Source: an uncultured Oscillospiraceae bacterium (GTDB lineage: Bacteria; Bacillota; Clostridia; Oscillospirales; Acutalibacteraceae). From it: a DNA stretch of 64,000 nucleotides. Both the position numbers and the translations under genes were made by a program. The stretch spans positions 20,816-84,815 of the forward strand of contig UQQT01000004.1 of assembly GCA_900543395.1 (NCBI GenBank). The letters run 5' to 3'. This document shows positions 18,238-27,812 of the stretch, in pieces (position 1 is the first letter of the stretch; every line of letters begins with the position of its first letter). The notes beneath the pieces were generated by a model that was not told the origin of the DNA, searched no databases, and worked only from the letters and a program-made list of their open reading frames with translations.

Positions 18238-19605
18238 ATGGCATTTGAAGGTCTTTCCGACAAATTAGAGGCCGCCTTTAAAAAGCTGAGAAGCAAGGGC
18301 AGTCTTACAGAATCCGACGTTAAGGAGGCTATGCGAGAGGTTCGTCTTGCATTGCTCGAGGCTGACGTCAGCTATAAAGTCGCAAAGGATTTTACGGCTT
18401 CGGTAACGGAGAAGGCTATAGGAGCTAAGGTAACCGAAAGTCTTACTCCCGCGCAGATGGTTATAAAGATCGTCAATCAGGAGCTCACCGCTTTGATGGG
18501 CGGTACGCAGTCGAGACTTACGACGGCGGCTCATCCCCCGACGGTAGTTATGATGTGCGGACTTCAGGGTTCCGGTAAAACGACGCACTGCGCCAAGATT
18601 ACAAAACGTCTCAAAGCACAGGGTCACAGACCGCTTCTCGTCGCGTGCGATATTTACAGACCCGCCGCTATCAAGCAGCTGCAGGTTGTCGGCGAACAGG
18701 TCGGTGTTCCCGTATTCGAACGCGGAACCGAGGATCCCGTTGTTATCGCAAAGGAAGCGGTAAAATACGCGAAGGATCAAGGTTATGATTACGTATTCCT
18801 TGATACCGCCGGACGTCTTCACATAGACGAACAGCTCATGCAGGAGCTTAAAAATATTAAAGCCGAGGTCAAGCCTCACGAGATTCTTCTCGTTGTTGAC
18901 GCGATGACCGGACAGGACGCTGTCAATGTAGCTTCCTCATTTAACGAAGCACTCGGAATCGACGGTCTTGTTCTTACAAAGCTTGACGGCGATACCAGAG
19001 GCGGTGCGGCTCTCTCCGCGAGAGCGATAACGGGCAAACCGATTAAATTCGTCGGCGTGGGCGAGAAGCTCGACGATCTCGACGAGTTCCATCCCGACCG
19101 TATGGCTTCGAGAATCCTCGGAATGGGTGACGTCCTTTCCCTTATAGATAAGGCGGAGGCGGCTCTCGATGAGAAGAAAGCGGCTCAGCTTGAGGAAAAA
19201 TTAAGAAAGAATAAATTCGACCTCAACGATCTGCTTACACAGCTTCAGGAAGTGAAAAAAATGGGTTCCATGAAGGATATGCTTTCCATGCTTCCCGGAG
19301 TCGGAAATAAGCTTAAGGACGCGGATATAGACGACAGAATGCTCGATAAAACGGCTTCGATAATCTATTCCATGACCGAAAAAGAGCGTACGAATCCCGA
19401 CATCATCAACCCCTCCCGTAAACGCAGAATTGCCGCGGGCTGCGGAATGCAGGTCGAGGACGTAAACAGACTTCTCAACCAGTACCGTCAGATGCAGAAG
19501 ATGTTCAAGCAGTTCAGCGGTAAGGGTTCTAAGAAAAAAATGCGTAACCTGAGCCGTATGGCGGGTATGAACGGACTCGGCGGAATGGGCTTCCCCGACA
19601 AATAA
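18238..19605 (+). CDS. ffh: Signal recognition particle protein Ffh (SRP54)
   Basis: A 455-aa SRP GTPase that targets nascent membrane proteins. The N domain is followed by G-domain motifs GLQGSGKTTHC, DTAGRL and TKLDGDTRGG, then a methionine-rich M domain (KKMGSMKDMLSMLP... to NRLLNQYRQMQKMFKQF). The C-terminus ends in a Gly/Met-rich tail, as usual. The upstream ylxM supports the assignment. Confidence 0.97.
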   Translation: MAFEGLSDKLEAAFKKLRSKGSLTESDVKEAMREVRLALLEADVSYKVAKDFTASVTEKAIGAKVTESLTPAQMVIKIVNQELTALMGGTQSRLTTAAHPPTVVMMCGLQGSGKTTHCAKITKRLKAQGHRPLLVACDIYRPAAIKQLQVVGEQVGVPVFERGTEDPVVIAKEAVKYAKDQGYDYVFLDTAGRLHIDEQLMQELKNIKAEVKPHEILLVVDAMTGQDAVNVASSFNEALGIDGLVLTKLDGDTRGGAALSARAITGKPIKFVGVGEKLDDLDEFHPDRMASRILGMGDVLSLIDKAEAALDEKKAAQLEEKLRKNKFDLNDLLTQLQEVKKMGSMKDMLSMLPGVGNKLKDADIDDRMLDKTASIIYSMTEKERTNPDIINPSRKRRIAAGCGMQVEDVNRLLNQYRQMQKMFKQFSGKGSKKKMRNLSRMAGMNGLGGMGFPDK

Positions 19606-19696
19606 AATTCTATTAATTCATTATTATGGTATAGACACAAGGGTGTTTAAATACAGTTTAATTTTTTTTGTGTTAATTATTTGGAGGTAATTACAA

Positions 19697-19942
19697 ATGG
19701 CAGTTAAAATTCGTCTTCGCCGTATGGGCGCAAAGAAGGCTCCTTTCTATCGTATAGTCGTAGCCGATTCGAGATATCCCAGAGACGGCAGATTCATCGA
19801 GGAAATCGGTTACTACAATCCCACCAAGGATCCCGTTGACGTAAAGATCGACGCCGAGAAGGCTAAGACCTGGATCAAGAACGGCGCACAGCCCACCGAT
19901 ACGGTTAAGAGCATCCTTAAAAAGCAGGGTATCGTTGAATAA
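19697..19942 (+). CDS. rpsP: 30S ribosomal protein S16
   Basis: An 81-aa S16 of normal length. The start [26 protein letters not shown] is shown by its first residues [11 protein letters not shown] and by the conserved [19 protein letters not shown] segment. TTGGAGG precedes the ATG. It is followed by khpA. Confidence 0.97.
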   Translation: MAVKIRLRRMGAKKAPFYRIVVADSRYPRDGRFIEEIGYYNPTKDPVDVKIDAEKAKTWIKNGAQPTDTVKSILKKQGIVE

Positions 19943-19998
19943 TCCGTTTTATTTAAAGTTTTTTTTAGATGCAAACGGTTAGTTTAGGAGGAAATAAA

Positions 19999-20232
19999 AT
20001 GCAGGATTTATTAGTATCAATCGCACAGGGTCTTGTTGAGGATCCGTCCGCAGTCAACGTAACCGTTGACGAGGTTAACGAGGAAGGTATCGTAGTTTAT
20101 CATCTTCATGTCGCTCCCGATGATATGGGAAGAATTATCGGCAAACAGGGCAGAATCGCGAAAGCTATCAGAACGGTTATGCGCGCTACCGCTAACAGAA
20201 AAGATATGAAAGTTCAGGTCGAGATCGACTGA
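19999..20232 (+). CDS. khpA: KH-domain RNA-binding protein KhpA
   Basis: A 77-aa single-KH protein with the GxxG loop in the segment GRIIGKQGRIAKAIRTVMRA. KhpA pairs with KhpB/Jag to bind RNA and influence cell division and elongation. ATG 19999 has AGGAGG upstream; ATG 19969 is in frame but lacks one. In many Firmicutes rimM and trmD follow; here the unit ends in terminators. Confidence 0.93.
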   Translation: MQDLLVSIAQGLVEDPSAVNVTVDEVNEEGIVVYHLHVAPDDMGRIIGKQGRIAKAIRTVMRATANRKDMKVQVEID

Positions 20233-20258
20233 TTACCCGATTCGGACAATTAAACGAA

Positions 20259-20286
20259 GAGAGAGTCGTTTTCGGCTCTCTTTTTT
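20259..20286 (+). terminator. Terminator after khpA
   Basis: The stem GAGAGTC / GGCTCTC is followed by TTTTTT. Confidence 0.75.
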
Positions 20287-20330
20287 ACGTCAAAATTATC
20301 ATGCCGAAATATTTAAAATCATGTTTTTTT

Positions 20331-20356
20331 CGCCGTCGGAGGTACGGCGATTTTTT
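20331..20356 (+). terminator. Second hairpin-T-run before mraZ
   Basis: CGCCGT / ACGGCG is followed by ATTTTTTT. It may back up the terminator at 20259. Confidence 0.6.
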
Positions 20357-20447
20357 TATTTTCATTTCAAATGATGAAAACCGACATCGGAATTGTATGT
20401 GTATGAAAAAAATTTTGCCAAATAGTCTTAAATATATGAAAAAACAC

Positions 20448-20476
20448 TTGCATTTTTTTTAGTTTATCTTTATAAT
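20448..20476 (+). promoter_or_regulatory. sigma-A promoter of the division/cell-wall cluster
   Basis: TTGCAT (20448-20453) and TATAAT (20471-20476) are separated by 17 bp, 54 bp before mraZ. Confidence 0.75.
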
Positions 20477-20530
20477 AGCCTATACAGGGTGCGAAATTAC
20501 ACTTAAATTTCACTCGGGAGGGGGATAAAG

Positions 20531-20953
20531 GTGGAAAACCAGCATTTTTGCGGAACATATAAGCATAATATCGACGCAAAGAACAGAATATTTATCCCCG
20601 CCAAATTCCGAACGATTTTGGGCGACAGTTTTGTTGTGTTTAAATCTCCCGACGGATGCGTTTCGATTTATACTCACGACGAGTGGAGCGAGATTCTCTC
20701 ACAGATGAGAGGCGCGCGCACTCCGGAGGACAGACGCAGACAGCGTATGCTCTACGCAAAGATGCAGACGGTCGAAACCGATAAACAGGGACGTATAACG
20801 CTCAGCCCCGATTTTGTTGAGCATGCTCATCTGAAAAAAGACGTCGCGGTTCTCGGAGCCGATAACAGAGTCGAGCTTTGGGATCAGGATGAGTGGGATT
20901 CTTATATGGGAGAATCGGATGATAAGCTTCTCAGCAGCGGAATAGAATTCTGA
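20531..20953 (+). CDS. mraZ: Division/cell wall cluster regulator MraZ
   Basis: A 140-aa AbrB-like dimeric DNA-binding protein that regulates its own cluster. Two SpoVT/AbrB half-domains are visible: the first starts CGTYKHNIDAKNRIFIPAKFR, shown here by its core DAKNRIFIPAKFR; the second is TDKQGRITLSPDF. The start is GTG 20531 with GGGAGGGGG upstream. First gene of the dcw-type operon. Confidence 0.95.
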   Translation: MENQHFCGTYKHNIDAKNRIFIPAKFRTILGDSFVVFKSPDGCVSIYTHDEWSEILSQMRGARTPEDRRRQRMLYAKMQTVETDKQGRITLSPDFVEHAHLKKDVAVLGADNRVELWDQDEWDSYMGESDDKLLSSGIEF

Positions 20954-20977
20954 CGACGGTGAAAGGCGGTGCGTTTT

Positions 20978-21901
20978 GTGGAGTTCAATCATAAGTCAGT
21001 TCTTTTGAACGAAGCCATAGACGCCCTGTCCGTAAAGAAGAATGGGATATATCTTGACGCGACTGCCGGCGGCGGAGGTCATTCCTCCAAGATCGTTGAG
21101 AAATTGGACGGCACAGGCCGTTTGATCGCTCTTGATCGAGACCCCGACGCCGTGGCAGTCCTCCGCTCCCGTTTCGCAGACGATGAAAACGTGACGGTGA
21201 TTAACGACGTTTTCGATAATATAAAAAACGTTATCGTCTCCGAGGGTATAAGCTCGGTCGACGGTATACTCGCAGATCTCGGAGTAAGCTCCTATCAGCT
21301 TGATTCCGCAGAACGCGGATTTTCATTTCATAAGGACGCGCCGCTTGATATGCGTATGAGCAAGAGCGGTTTTTCGGCGTATGACGCGGTCAACACACTT
21401 TCATACCCCGAGCTTGCAAGGATAATAAACGAATACGGCGAGGAGCGGTTCGCCTCGTCGATTGCTAAAAATATTGTAAAAACAAGAGAAAAGAAACCTA
21501 TAGAGACTACATTTGAGCTGTGCGATATAATATCCGCTTCAATGCCCGCAAAGGCAAAGCGCGACGGACACCCCGCACGCAGAACGTTTCAGGCTATCAG
21601 AATTTACGTAAACAGAGAACTTGACATGCTCGAGGGGGCGCTTAATGATATGTTTGACGTTCTTTCGCCCGGCGGAGTCTTAGCTGTCATAACGTTTCAT
21701 TCGCTTGAGGACAGAATCGTAAAAAATACATTCGGCGATTTTTGCCGAGGATGTATCTGCCCTAAGGATTTCCCCGTATGCGTATGCGGGAGAACGCCGA
21801 GAGGCTCGCTTAAATTCAAATCTATTTCCCCGTCGCCCGAGGAAATAGAATCGAATCCGAGGAGCCGCAGCGCGAGACTGCGGGCAGTTGTTAAACTTTG
21901 A
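20978..21901 (+). CDS. rsmH: 16S rRNA (cytosine-1402-N4) methyltransferase RsmH (MraW)
   Basis: A 307-aa SAM-dependent methyltransferase modifying C1402 in the ribosomal P site. The start VEFNHKSVLLNEAID, the SAM motif YLDATAGGGGHS and the conserved DLGVSSYQLD and SPGGVLAVITFHSLEDR segments fit closely. I choose GTG 20978, 7 nt after AAAGGCGGT; GTG 20969 lies inside that ribosome-binding site. Second gene of the cluster. Confidence 0.95.
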   Translation: MEFNHKSVLLNEAIDALSVKKNGIYLDATAGGGGHSSKIVEKLDGTGRLIALDRDPDAVAVLRSRFADDENVTVINDVFDNIKNVIVSEGISSVDGILADLGVSSYQLDSAERGFSFHKDAPLDMRMSKSGFSAYDAVNTLSYPELARIINEYGEERFASSIAKNIVKTREKKPIETTFELCDIISASMPAKAKRDGHPARRTFQAIRIYVNRELDMLEGALNDMFDVLSPGGVLAVITFHSLEDRIVKNTFGDFCRGCICPKDFPVCVCGRTPRGSLKFKSISPSPEEIESNPRSRSARLRAVVKL

Positions 21902-21955
21902 TTTTTTCGACTTATATATATACGCCGTATTACGGCGGGAGAGGGAGTTTTTAAA

Positions 21956-22519
21956 TTGTCCTACTACGGTAACGAGGCATATGATTTTTCATTATTCGAG
22001 CCGCGCGATTACGGCACGAGCGCACCGAAATACGACCCTCAGCCGAGACAGCCTCAGCGTAAAAAGGCTCCCGATACGAAAAAGCCTCAGCCGAGAAAAC
22101 CGCGTCAGGCTCCCGCGCCTGCTCAGCAGTCGTTTTTTGCCGAATTAATAACGATAATGAGACAGAACAAGCCCTCGAAGTCGGCTGTCGTCAGCACCCG
22201 CGTCAGTGCGGTAAAGGCGTTAAAGACAATCGCGCTTGCGCTTGTTTTATTCTCCATGATAAGTTCGCTTATTTACTGCCGTGTTACGATCGACAATATC
22301 GGCAGAGAGATAACGACCGTTGATTCTAAAATATCAGAAGCCAGGAGCGAGCAGGTCAGACTTCAGACACAGCTTGACTCAATGATCTCTCTTGATAAGG
22401 TTGAGGATTATGCTGTCAACGTTCTCGGAATGGTAAAGCTCGAAAATTACAAGATTACATATTTCAACGTATGCAACGGCGATCAGGTCGTTTTTTCGGG
22501 AAACAAAGAATATAAATAG
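21956..22519 (+). CDS. ftsL: FtsL-like cell division protein
   Basis: A 187-aa single-pass protein. A long Pro/Gln/Lys-rich cytoplasmic N-terminus (about 85 aa) is followed by one membrane helix (TIALALVLFSMISSLIYC) and an extracellular coiled coil (about residues 110-145) ending in the ENYKITYF segment. FtsL links FtsB/DivIC and FtsQ/DivIB to the FtsW/PBP pair. Start TTG. The position between rsmH and the PBP gene is standard. Sequence similarity in this family is low, so the call leans on context and topology. Confidence 0.85.
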   Translation: MSYYGNEAYDFSLFEPRDYGTSAPKYDPQPRQPQRKKAPDTKKPQPRKPRQAPAPAQQSFFAELITIMRQNKPSKSAVVSTRVSAVKALKTIALALVLFSMISSLIYCRVTIDNIGREITTVDSKISEARSEQVRLQTQLDSMISLDKVEDYAVNVLGMVKLENYKITYFNVCNGDQVVFSGNKEYK

Positions 22520-22569
22520 TATAAAAAACGGAGCATATTTTATATCTCCGTCCAATAGACATGATTATA

Positions 22570-22597
22570 AAGGGCGAAATTCTTTTTCGCCCTTTTT
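22570..22597 (+). terminator. Terminator-like hairpin inside the cluster, before the PBP gene
   Basis: AAGGGCGAA / TTCGCCCTT (9 bp, loop of about 7) is followed by TTT. A second, weaker hairpin ACGGAG / CTCCGT lies just upstream at 22529-22552. They may attenuate transcription between ftsL and the PBP gene. Confidence 0.55.
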
Positions 22598-22638
22598 ATG
22601 GCAATATTACGGACAATGACGAAAGGAGCGGATTCGGC

Positions 22639-24879
22639 GTGAAAAAGGTAGATACGCGTAAAAAAAGAGGATATTTTTCACTTATTATCGTAAGCGTTCT
22701 TGCGTTCTCTCTTTTACTGCGTGTAGGATATATCCAGGTGTTTAAGGGCGACGACTACAAAGCTAAGGCGGAGAGTCAGCAGCTGAGCGATACGCAGTTA
22801 AGCGCGGCGAGAGGAACCATATACGACTCCGACATGAACATACTTGCAAAGAGCGCGTCGGTATGGCTTGCCTATATGAATCCCTCCAAAATTAACAATA
22901 TTTCAAACGAAAAAACAAGAGAGGAGACCCGCGAGCTTATAATCGAGAACGTTTCGAGAATTCTCGATATAGACAAGGAAAAGCTCCGCGGATATACTCA
23001 GCTCAATTATTCTTATCAGCTTCTTAAAAGCAAGATTGAGAAAGAGACAAAGGACGAACTGACGGAATTCATTTCGAAAAACAAACTCGGCAATATAATC
23101 TGTATCGACCCGGATACGAAGAGATATTACCCCTACGGAACGCTCGCTTCGTCGCTTATCGGATTTACCGATACGGACGGCAAGGGCAGGTACGGACTTG
23201 AAGCCTATTACGACGACGAGCTGTCGGGCGTTGCGGGCAGACGCATCACCACGCGAGACGGCATGATGTCGGAGCTGCCTAATAAATATGAAACTACTTA
23301 CGACGCGCAGAACGGACTCGATCTTGTCCTTACGCTTGATTCGTTCGTTCAGCATTCGCTCGAAAGCGCGTTAACGCAGGCTCTTGAAGATACGAACGCT
23401 TCATACGCCTACGGAATCGTAATGGACGTTGATTCGGGCGCGATTCTCGGTATGGCTTCGCTTCCCGATTACGACTTAAACGACCCGTACACGATAACGG
23501 ATCAGAGACTTGTCGAAAAAATAAATGAGATTACGGACAAAAAGGAAAAGAGTGAGGCGGAACTTACCGCAAATTATTCGCAGTGGAGAAACAGAGCTGT
23601 AAGCGATACATACGAACCCGGTTCCGTATTTAAAGTTATCACCGCATCCGCCGCTATTGAGGAGGGCGTAGCCGATCTTAATACCTCGTATTACTGTTCG
23701 GGTTCGATCGATTACGCTACGAGACATATAAATTGCTGGAAACACGGCGGTCACGGAAGCGAAACTTTCGTCGACCTTCTTAAAAACTCATGCAATCCGT
23801 TTGCCGTTACGCTTGCAAGCGCACTCGGACAGGAGACTTATTATAAATACTTCGACGCGTTCGGACTGACCGAGGCTACGGGAATCGACCTTCCCGCCGA
23901 GAGCAGTCCCGCCGCGGGTATCCTTTATAAAAGCGAGAGCAATTTTACAAAATCGGATCTTGCGTCATATTCGTTCGGTCAGTCGTTTAAGGTAACGCCG
24001 ATTCAGATGATTACCGCCATATCCGCGGTAGCCAACGGCGGTAAGCTTATGACTCCGTATATAGTCGACAAAACCGTCGACCAGCAGGGTAATACCGTTT
24101 CCAAAACACAGCCCGTCGTAAAACGCCAGGTTATAAGCGAGGACACCGCGAAGATAATACGCTCCGCAATGGAGCAGGTCGTATCGTCGGGTACAGGTAA
24201 AAACGCTTACGTTCCCGGTTATCACGTAGCGGGTAAAACGGGTACTTCCGAAAAGCTCGAAAAGCTCAACGCCGAAAACGGAGAAGAGGTTTATATCGCC
24301 TCGTTCTGCGGATTCGCGCCTGCCGACGACCCCGAAATAGCCGTTCTGATAATCGTCGACGAGCCTGTAGGTGACCACGGCGGCGGAGCTATCGCGGCTC
24401 CCGTTGCGTGCCGTGTTTTCGAACAGATACTCCCGTCGCTCGGCGTAGACCCCGTTTATTCGGACGAGGAACTCGAAAGCCTTGCAAAGACTGCGCCCAA
24501 TCTCGTCGGTCTGTCCGTCAGCGAAGCGAAATCCTCGCAGAATTCGGGCAGTATTACCGTTACCGTTGTAGGAGACGGTGATAAGGTTGTTTCGCAGTAT
24601 CCCGAGAGCGGAAGATCTATTCCCTCCGACGGCGTTATCGTTGTGTATACGGATTCGTCCGAGTCGCACAGAACCGTTACCGTTCCGGACTTTTCCGGCA
24701 TGACGGTATCTCAGGCGAATTATGCGGCGACAAACTGCGGACTGAATATCAGAATTTCGGGAAGCAACAGTTCTTCTGCGGTATATGCGTATAAGCAGAG
24801 TATCGAAAAGAATACGCAGGCGGAAATGGGCGAGGTAATAACGGTTTACTTCAAGACAAACGTGGATGTGTCGGACTGA
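22639..24879 (+). CDS. Class B penicillin-binding protein with two PASTA domains (FtsI/SpoVD type)
   Basis: A 746-aa septal or spore-cortex transpeptidase. A single N-terminal membrane helix (YFSLIIVSVLAFSLLLRVGYIQV) is followed by a dimerisation domain and the transpeptidase domain with SVFK (SxxK), SCN (SxN) and KTGTSEK. Two C-terminal PASTA repeats (about residues 625-745) begin at NLVGLSVSEAK and VPDFSGMTVSQA. PASTA tails favour the SpoVD type. GTG 22639 has AAAGGAG 10 nt upstream; an in-frame ATG at 22561 would place the terminator hairpin inside the gene. Whether this is the vegetative FtsI, SpoVD, or both cannot be told here. Confidence 0.92.
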   Translation: MKKVDTRKKRGYFSLIIVSVLAFSLLLRVGYIQVFKGDDYKAKAESQQLSDTQLSAARGTIYDSDMNILAKSASVWLAYMNPSKINNISNEKTREETRELIIENVSRILDIDKEKLRGYTQLNYSYQLLKSKIEKETKDELTEFISKNKLGNIICIDPDTKRYYPYGTLASSLIGFTDTDGKGRYGLEAYYDDELSGVAGRRITTRDGMMSELPNKYETTYDAQNGLDLVLTLDSFVQHSLESALTQALEDTNASYAYGIVMDVDSGAILGMASLPDYDLNDPYTITDQRLVEKINEITDKKEKSEAELTANYSQWRNRAVSDTYEPGSVFKVITASAAIEEGVADLNTSYYCSGSIDYATRHINCWKHGGHGSETFVDLLKNSCNPFAVTLASALGQETYYKYFDAFGLTEATGIDLPAESSPAAGILYKSESNFTKSDLASYSFGQSFKVTPIQMITAISAVANGGKLMTPYIVDKTVDQQGNTVSKTQPVVKRQVISEDTAKIIRSAMEQVVSSGTGKNAYVPGYHVAGKTGTSEKLEKLNAENGEEVYIASFCGFAPADDPEIAVLIIVDEPVGDHGGGAIAAPVACRVFEQILPSLGVDPVYSDEELESLAKTAPNLVGLSVSEAKSSQNSGSITVTVVGDGDKVVSQYPESGRSIPSDGVIVVYTDSSESHRTVTVPDFSGMTVSQANYAATNCGLNIRISGSNSSSAVYAYKQSIEKNTQAEMGEVITVYFKTNVDVSD

Positions 24880-24948
24880 TATTTATAAAATATTATCATA
24901 TTATAATACAGTGAAAGATATGGCGATCACATAAAGGAGGTCAAAATT

Positions 24949-26400
24949 ATGCTGCTTTCTCAGCTTATGAAGGGCATAAAGGTAAAGAACGAATATGAGG
25001 ACGCCGACGCGGTGTATCTTACCGCGGACTCAAGAAAAATAAAAGAGGGCGCGGTATTTATCTGCGTCGAGGGCAAGAATTTCGACGGTCATACCGTTGC
25101 TGAAGAAATGACGGAAAAGGGAGCCGTCGCCGTTGTCTGCAAACACGACGTAGGCGTTACGAATCAGATAATCGTAAACGATACGCGAAGCGCGTTTTCA
25201 ATCATGTGCGCAAACTTCTTCGGCAATCCCGCAAAGAAGCTTAAACTTATCGGTCTTACGGGAACCAACGGCAAAACAACAACTACTTTTCTTATAAAAC
25301 AGATACTCGATTCTCTGGGTAAGAAATCGGGACTTATCGGAACGGTCAAAAACATGATAGGCGACGAGGAATATCCGTCGTCGCTGACAACTCCCGAGTG
25401 CTTCGAGCTTCAGGAGCTGTTTGCAAAGATGGTTGAAGCAAAGTGCGAATACTGCATTATGGAGGTTTCGTCGCAGGCTCTTGACCAGGGCAGGGTAGAC
25501 GGATGCAAATTCACGTGCGCCGTATTTACGAATCTTACGAGAGATCATCTCGACTACCACGGCACGTTCGAAAATTACGCCGAGGCTAAGTCCAAATTAT
25601 TCAAAATCGCCGATACGTGCATTGTGAATTTAGACGACCCGCACGCGGGCAGAATGGTTATGGGCGTAAAGGGCAGAGTCGTAACGTATTCAGAAAAACA
25701 GGACGCGGCGGACTACACCGCAAAATATATCAGAATGAATAACGATTCTATCGAATATGAGCTTGTCACCATGGGCGCGATAGAGCATGTAAAACTTCCG
25801 ATTCCCGGCGAATTTTCCGTATATAATTCAATGGCTGCGGCGGTCTGCGTTTCACAGCTCGGATTCGAATTCGGCGCGGTATGCGAGGCGCTGAGCAAGT
25901 GTCACGGGGTCAAGGGCAGAATTGAGGTTGTACCGACAGCTGCGGATTATACTGTAATAATCGATTATGCTCATTCTCCCGACGGACTTGAGAATATACT
26001 CACGTCGTTAAGGCGTACAGCAAAGGGCAGAATTATAACCGTATTCGGCTGCGGCGGAGACAGAGACAGAACGAAACGCCCGATAATGGGTACGATTGCG
26101 GCAAAGCTGTCCGATTATATTGTCGTAACCTCCGACAATCCGAGAAGCGAGGATCCCGTAAGCATTATCGACGAAATACTCGTCGGCGTTAAGGGAATCA
26201 AGGTCGCAAAATATGTCGAACCCGACAGAACCAAGGCTATCGCTCACGCTCTCTCGCAGGCAAAGAAGGACGATATCGTTCTGCTTGCGGGCAAGGGACA
26301 CGAAACTTATCAGATACTTTCAACAGGTAAAATTCATTATGACGAAAGAGAGATCGTAAGAGACATTCTTTCGGGTAAAATAAATACAATCGGGTCGTGA
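24949..26400 (+). CDS. murE: UDP-MurNAc-tripeptide synthetase MurE
   Basis: A 483-aa Mur ligase adding the third amino acid to UDP-MurNAc-L-Ala-D-Glu. The ATP-binding motif is GLTGTNGKTTTT. The substrate-specificity motif reads DNPRSEDP; the arginine in DNPR is the mark of meso-diaminopimelate-adding enzymes, whereas lysine-adding ones differ. AAGGAGG precedes the ATG. murF begins 4 nt after its stop. Confidence 0.96.
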   Translation: MLLSQLMKGIKVKNEYEDADAVYLTADSRKIKEGAVFICVEGKNFDGHTVAEEMTEKGAVAVVCKHDVGVTNQIIVNDTRSAFSIMCANFFGNPAKKLKLIGLTGTNGKTTTTFLIKQILDSLGKKSGLIGTVKNMIGDEEYPSSLTTPECFELQELFAKMVEAKCEYCIMEVSSQALDQGRVDGCKFTCAVFTNLTRDHLDYHGTFENYAEAKSKLFKIADTCIVNLDDPHAGRMVMGVKGRVVTYSEKQDAADYTAKYIRMNNDSIEYELVTMGAIEHVKLPIPGEFSVYNSMAAAVCVSQLGFEFGAVCEALSKCHGVKGRIEVVPTAADYTVIIDYAHSPDGLENILTSLRRTAKGRIITVFGCGGDRDRTKRPIMGTIAAKLSDYIVVTSDNPRSEDPVSIIDEILVGVKGIKVAKYVEPDRTKAIAHALSQAKKDDIVLLAGKGHETYQILSTGKIHYDEREIVRDILSGKINTIGS

Positions 26401-26404
26401 TACT

Positions 26405-27760
26405 GTGAAAACCTTAAATACATCGACAATCGCGGCGGCGGTCAACGGCAGAGCCGTAGGAGAAGCGGATGTCTGCGCCGTATTTACAGATTCGAGAAAA
26501 CCCGTAAACGGCGGACTGTTTATAGCTCTGGAGGGCGATAATTTCGACGGTCACGCGTTTATAACATCAGCCGTTAAATCGGGCGCGTCCGCGGTAATGT
26601 GCAGAAAAGAAACGGACGCGGACATTCCGGTTATATACGTTGAGAATACAAAAAAAGCTTTGCTTGACCTCGGCGCGTATTACCGTTCGACGTTTGACAT
26701 TCCGGTGATCGGACTTACCGGAAGCGTCGGCAAAACTACGACAAAGGATATGATAGCTCTCGTCGCGGGCGCGAAATACAACACGCTTAAAACGCAAGGC
26801 AACTTAAATAACGATATCGGTATGCCTTTAACTTTGCTGTCAATGGATGAAAACACGCAGTGCGCCGTTATCGAAATGGGAATGAATCACTTAGGCGAGA
26901 TATCGCGTCTTACCCGCGCGTCGAGACCGACGATAGGCGTTATAACGAATATCGGCGTGTCGCATATAGAGAATCTCGGGTCAAGGGAAAACATACTCAA
27001 AGCAAAACTGGAAATAATAGAGGGAATGGAGAAGGGCTCTCCGCTTATTTTAAACGGTGATAACGACCTGCTCTCAACCGTTATGAGCGAGAGATTCAAA
27101 GTCGTATTCTTCTCGATTACGAATCCCGTATGCAAAATCCGTGCCGACGATATAAAAGAGGACGGACTCTTTACTGAATTTACCGTTTCGGCTTACGGTG
27201 AAAAAGTACGCGTCAGACTGCCCGCGATAGGCGTTCATAACGTATATAACGCGCTCGCCGCCGTCGCAGTCGGCAGAGAACTGGGCATTTCACTTTCAGA
27301 GTGCGCCGACGCTCTCGGACATTACGTTCCCTCGGGCATGAGACAGAATATAGTGAATAAAAACGGAATCACGTTTATAGAGGACTGCTACAACGCAAGC
27401 CCCGATTCCGTAAAGGCGACGTTGAATACGTTATCGAAAATCAACGCACAACGGCGTATCGCGGTTCTGGGCGATATGCTCGAACTCGGTTCGTTTTCCG
27501 AAAACGCACACAGACTGTGCGGTGAATACTGCGCGTCGGCCGGAATCGACATACTCTTTACATACGGAGAAAAGGCGAAGGACATCGCCGTGTCGGCAAA
27601 GGATCACGGCATGAAAAATGTCGAAAGCTTTGCCGATGAGGATGAACTTTCATCCCGTCTTGCTTCGGTTCTTAAAGAGGGGGACGCGGTTTCTTTCAAG
27701 GCAAGCCACGGCATGCGTCTTGAAAACGTTATAAAAAAAGTATATGAAATGATCGGCTGA
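26405..27760 (+). CDS. murF: UDP-MurNAc-tripeptide--D-Ala-D-Ala ligase MurF
   Basis: A 451-aa Mur ligase that adds the D-Ala-D-Ala dipeptide. The ATP motif is GLTGSVGKTTTKD; EMGMNHLGEI and the DCYNASPDS segment in the C-terminal domain are characteristic of MurF. The start GTG 26405 is only 4 nt after murE and lacks a clear Shine-Dalgarno, suggesting translational coupling. Confidence 0.95.
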   Translation: MKTLNTSTIAAAVNGRAVGEADVCAVFTDSRKPVNGGLFIALEGDNFDGHAFITSAVKSGASAVMCRKETDADIPVIYVENTKKALLDLGAYYRSTFDIPVIGLTGSVGKTTTKDMIALVAGAKYNTLKTQGNLNNDIGMPLTLLSMDENTQCAVIEMGMNHLGEISRLTRASRPTIGVITNIGVSHIENLGSRENILKAKLEIIEGMEKGSPLILNGDNDLLSTVMSERFKVVFFSITNPVCKIRADDIKEDGLFTEFTVSAYGEKVRVRLPAIGVHNVYNALAAVAVGRELGISLSECADALGHYVPSGMRQNIVNKNGITFIEDCYNASPDSVKATLNTLSKINAQRRIAVLGDMLELGSFSENAHRLCGEYCASAGIDILFTYGEKAKDIAVSAKDHGMKNVESFADEDELSSRLASVLKEGDAVSFKASHGMRLENVIKKVYEMIG

Positions 27761-27812
27761 TTACGGCGGATATATATTCCGTTTAAAAGCCGGAAGTGAA
27801 AGGCGGAGCGTT

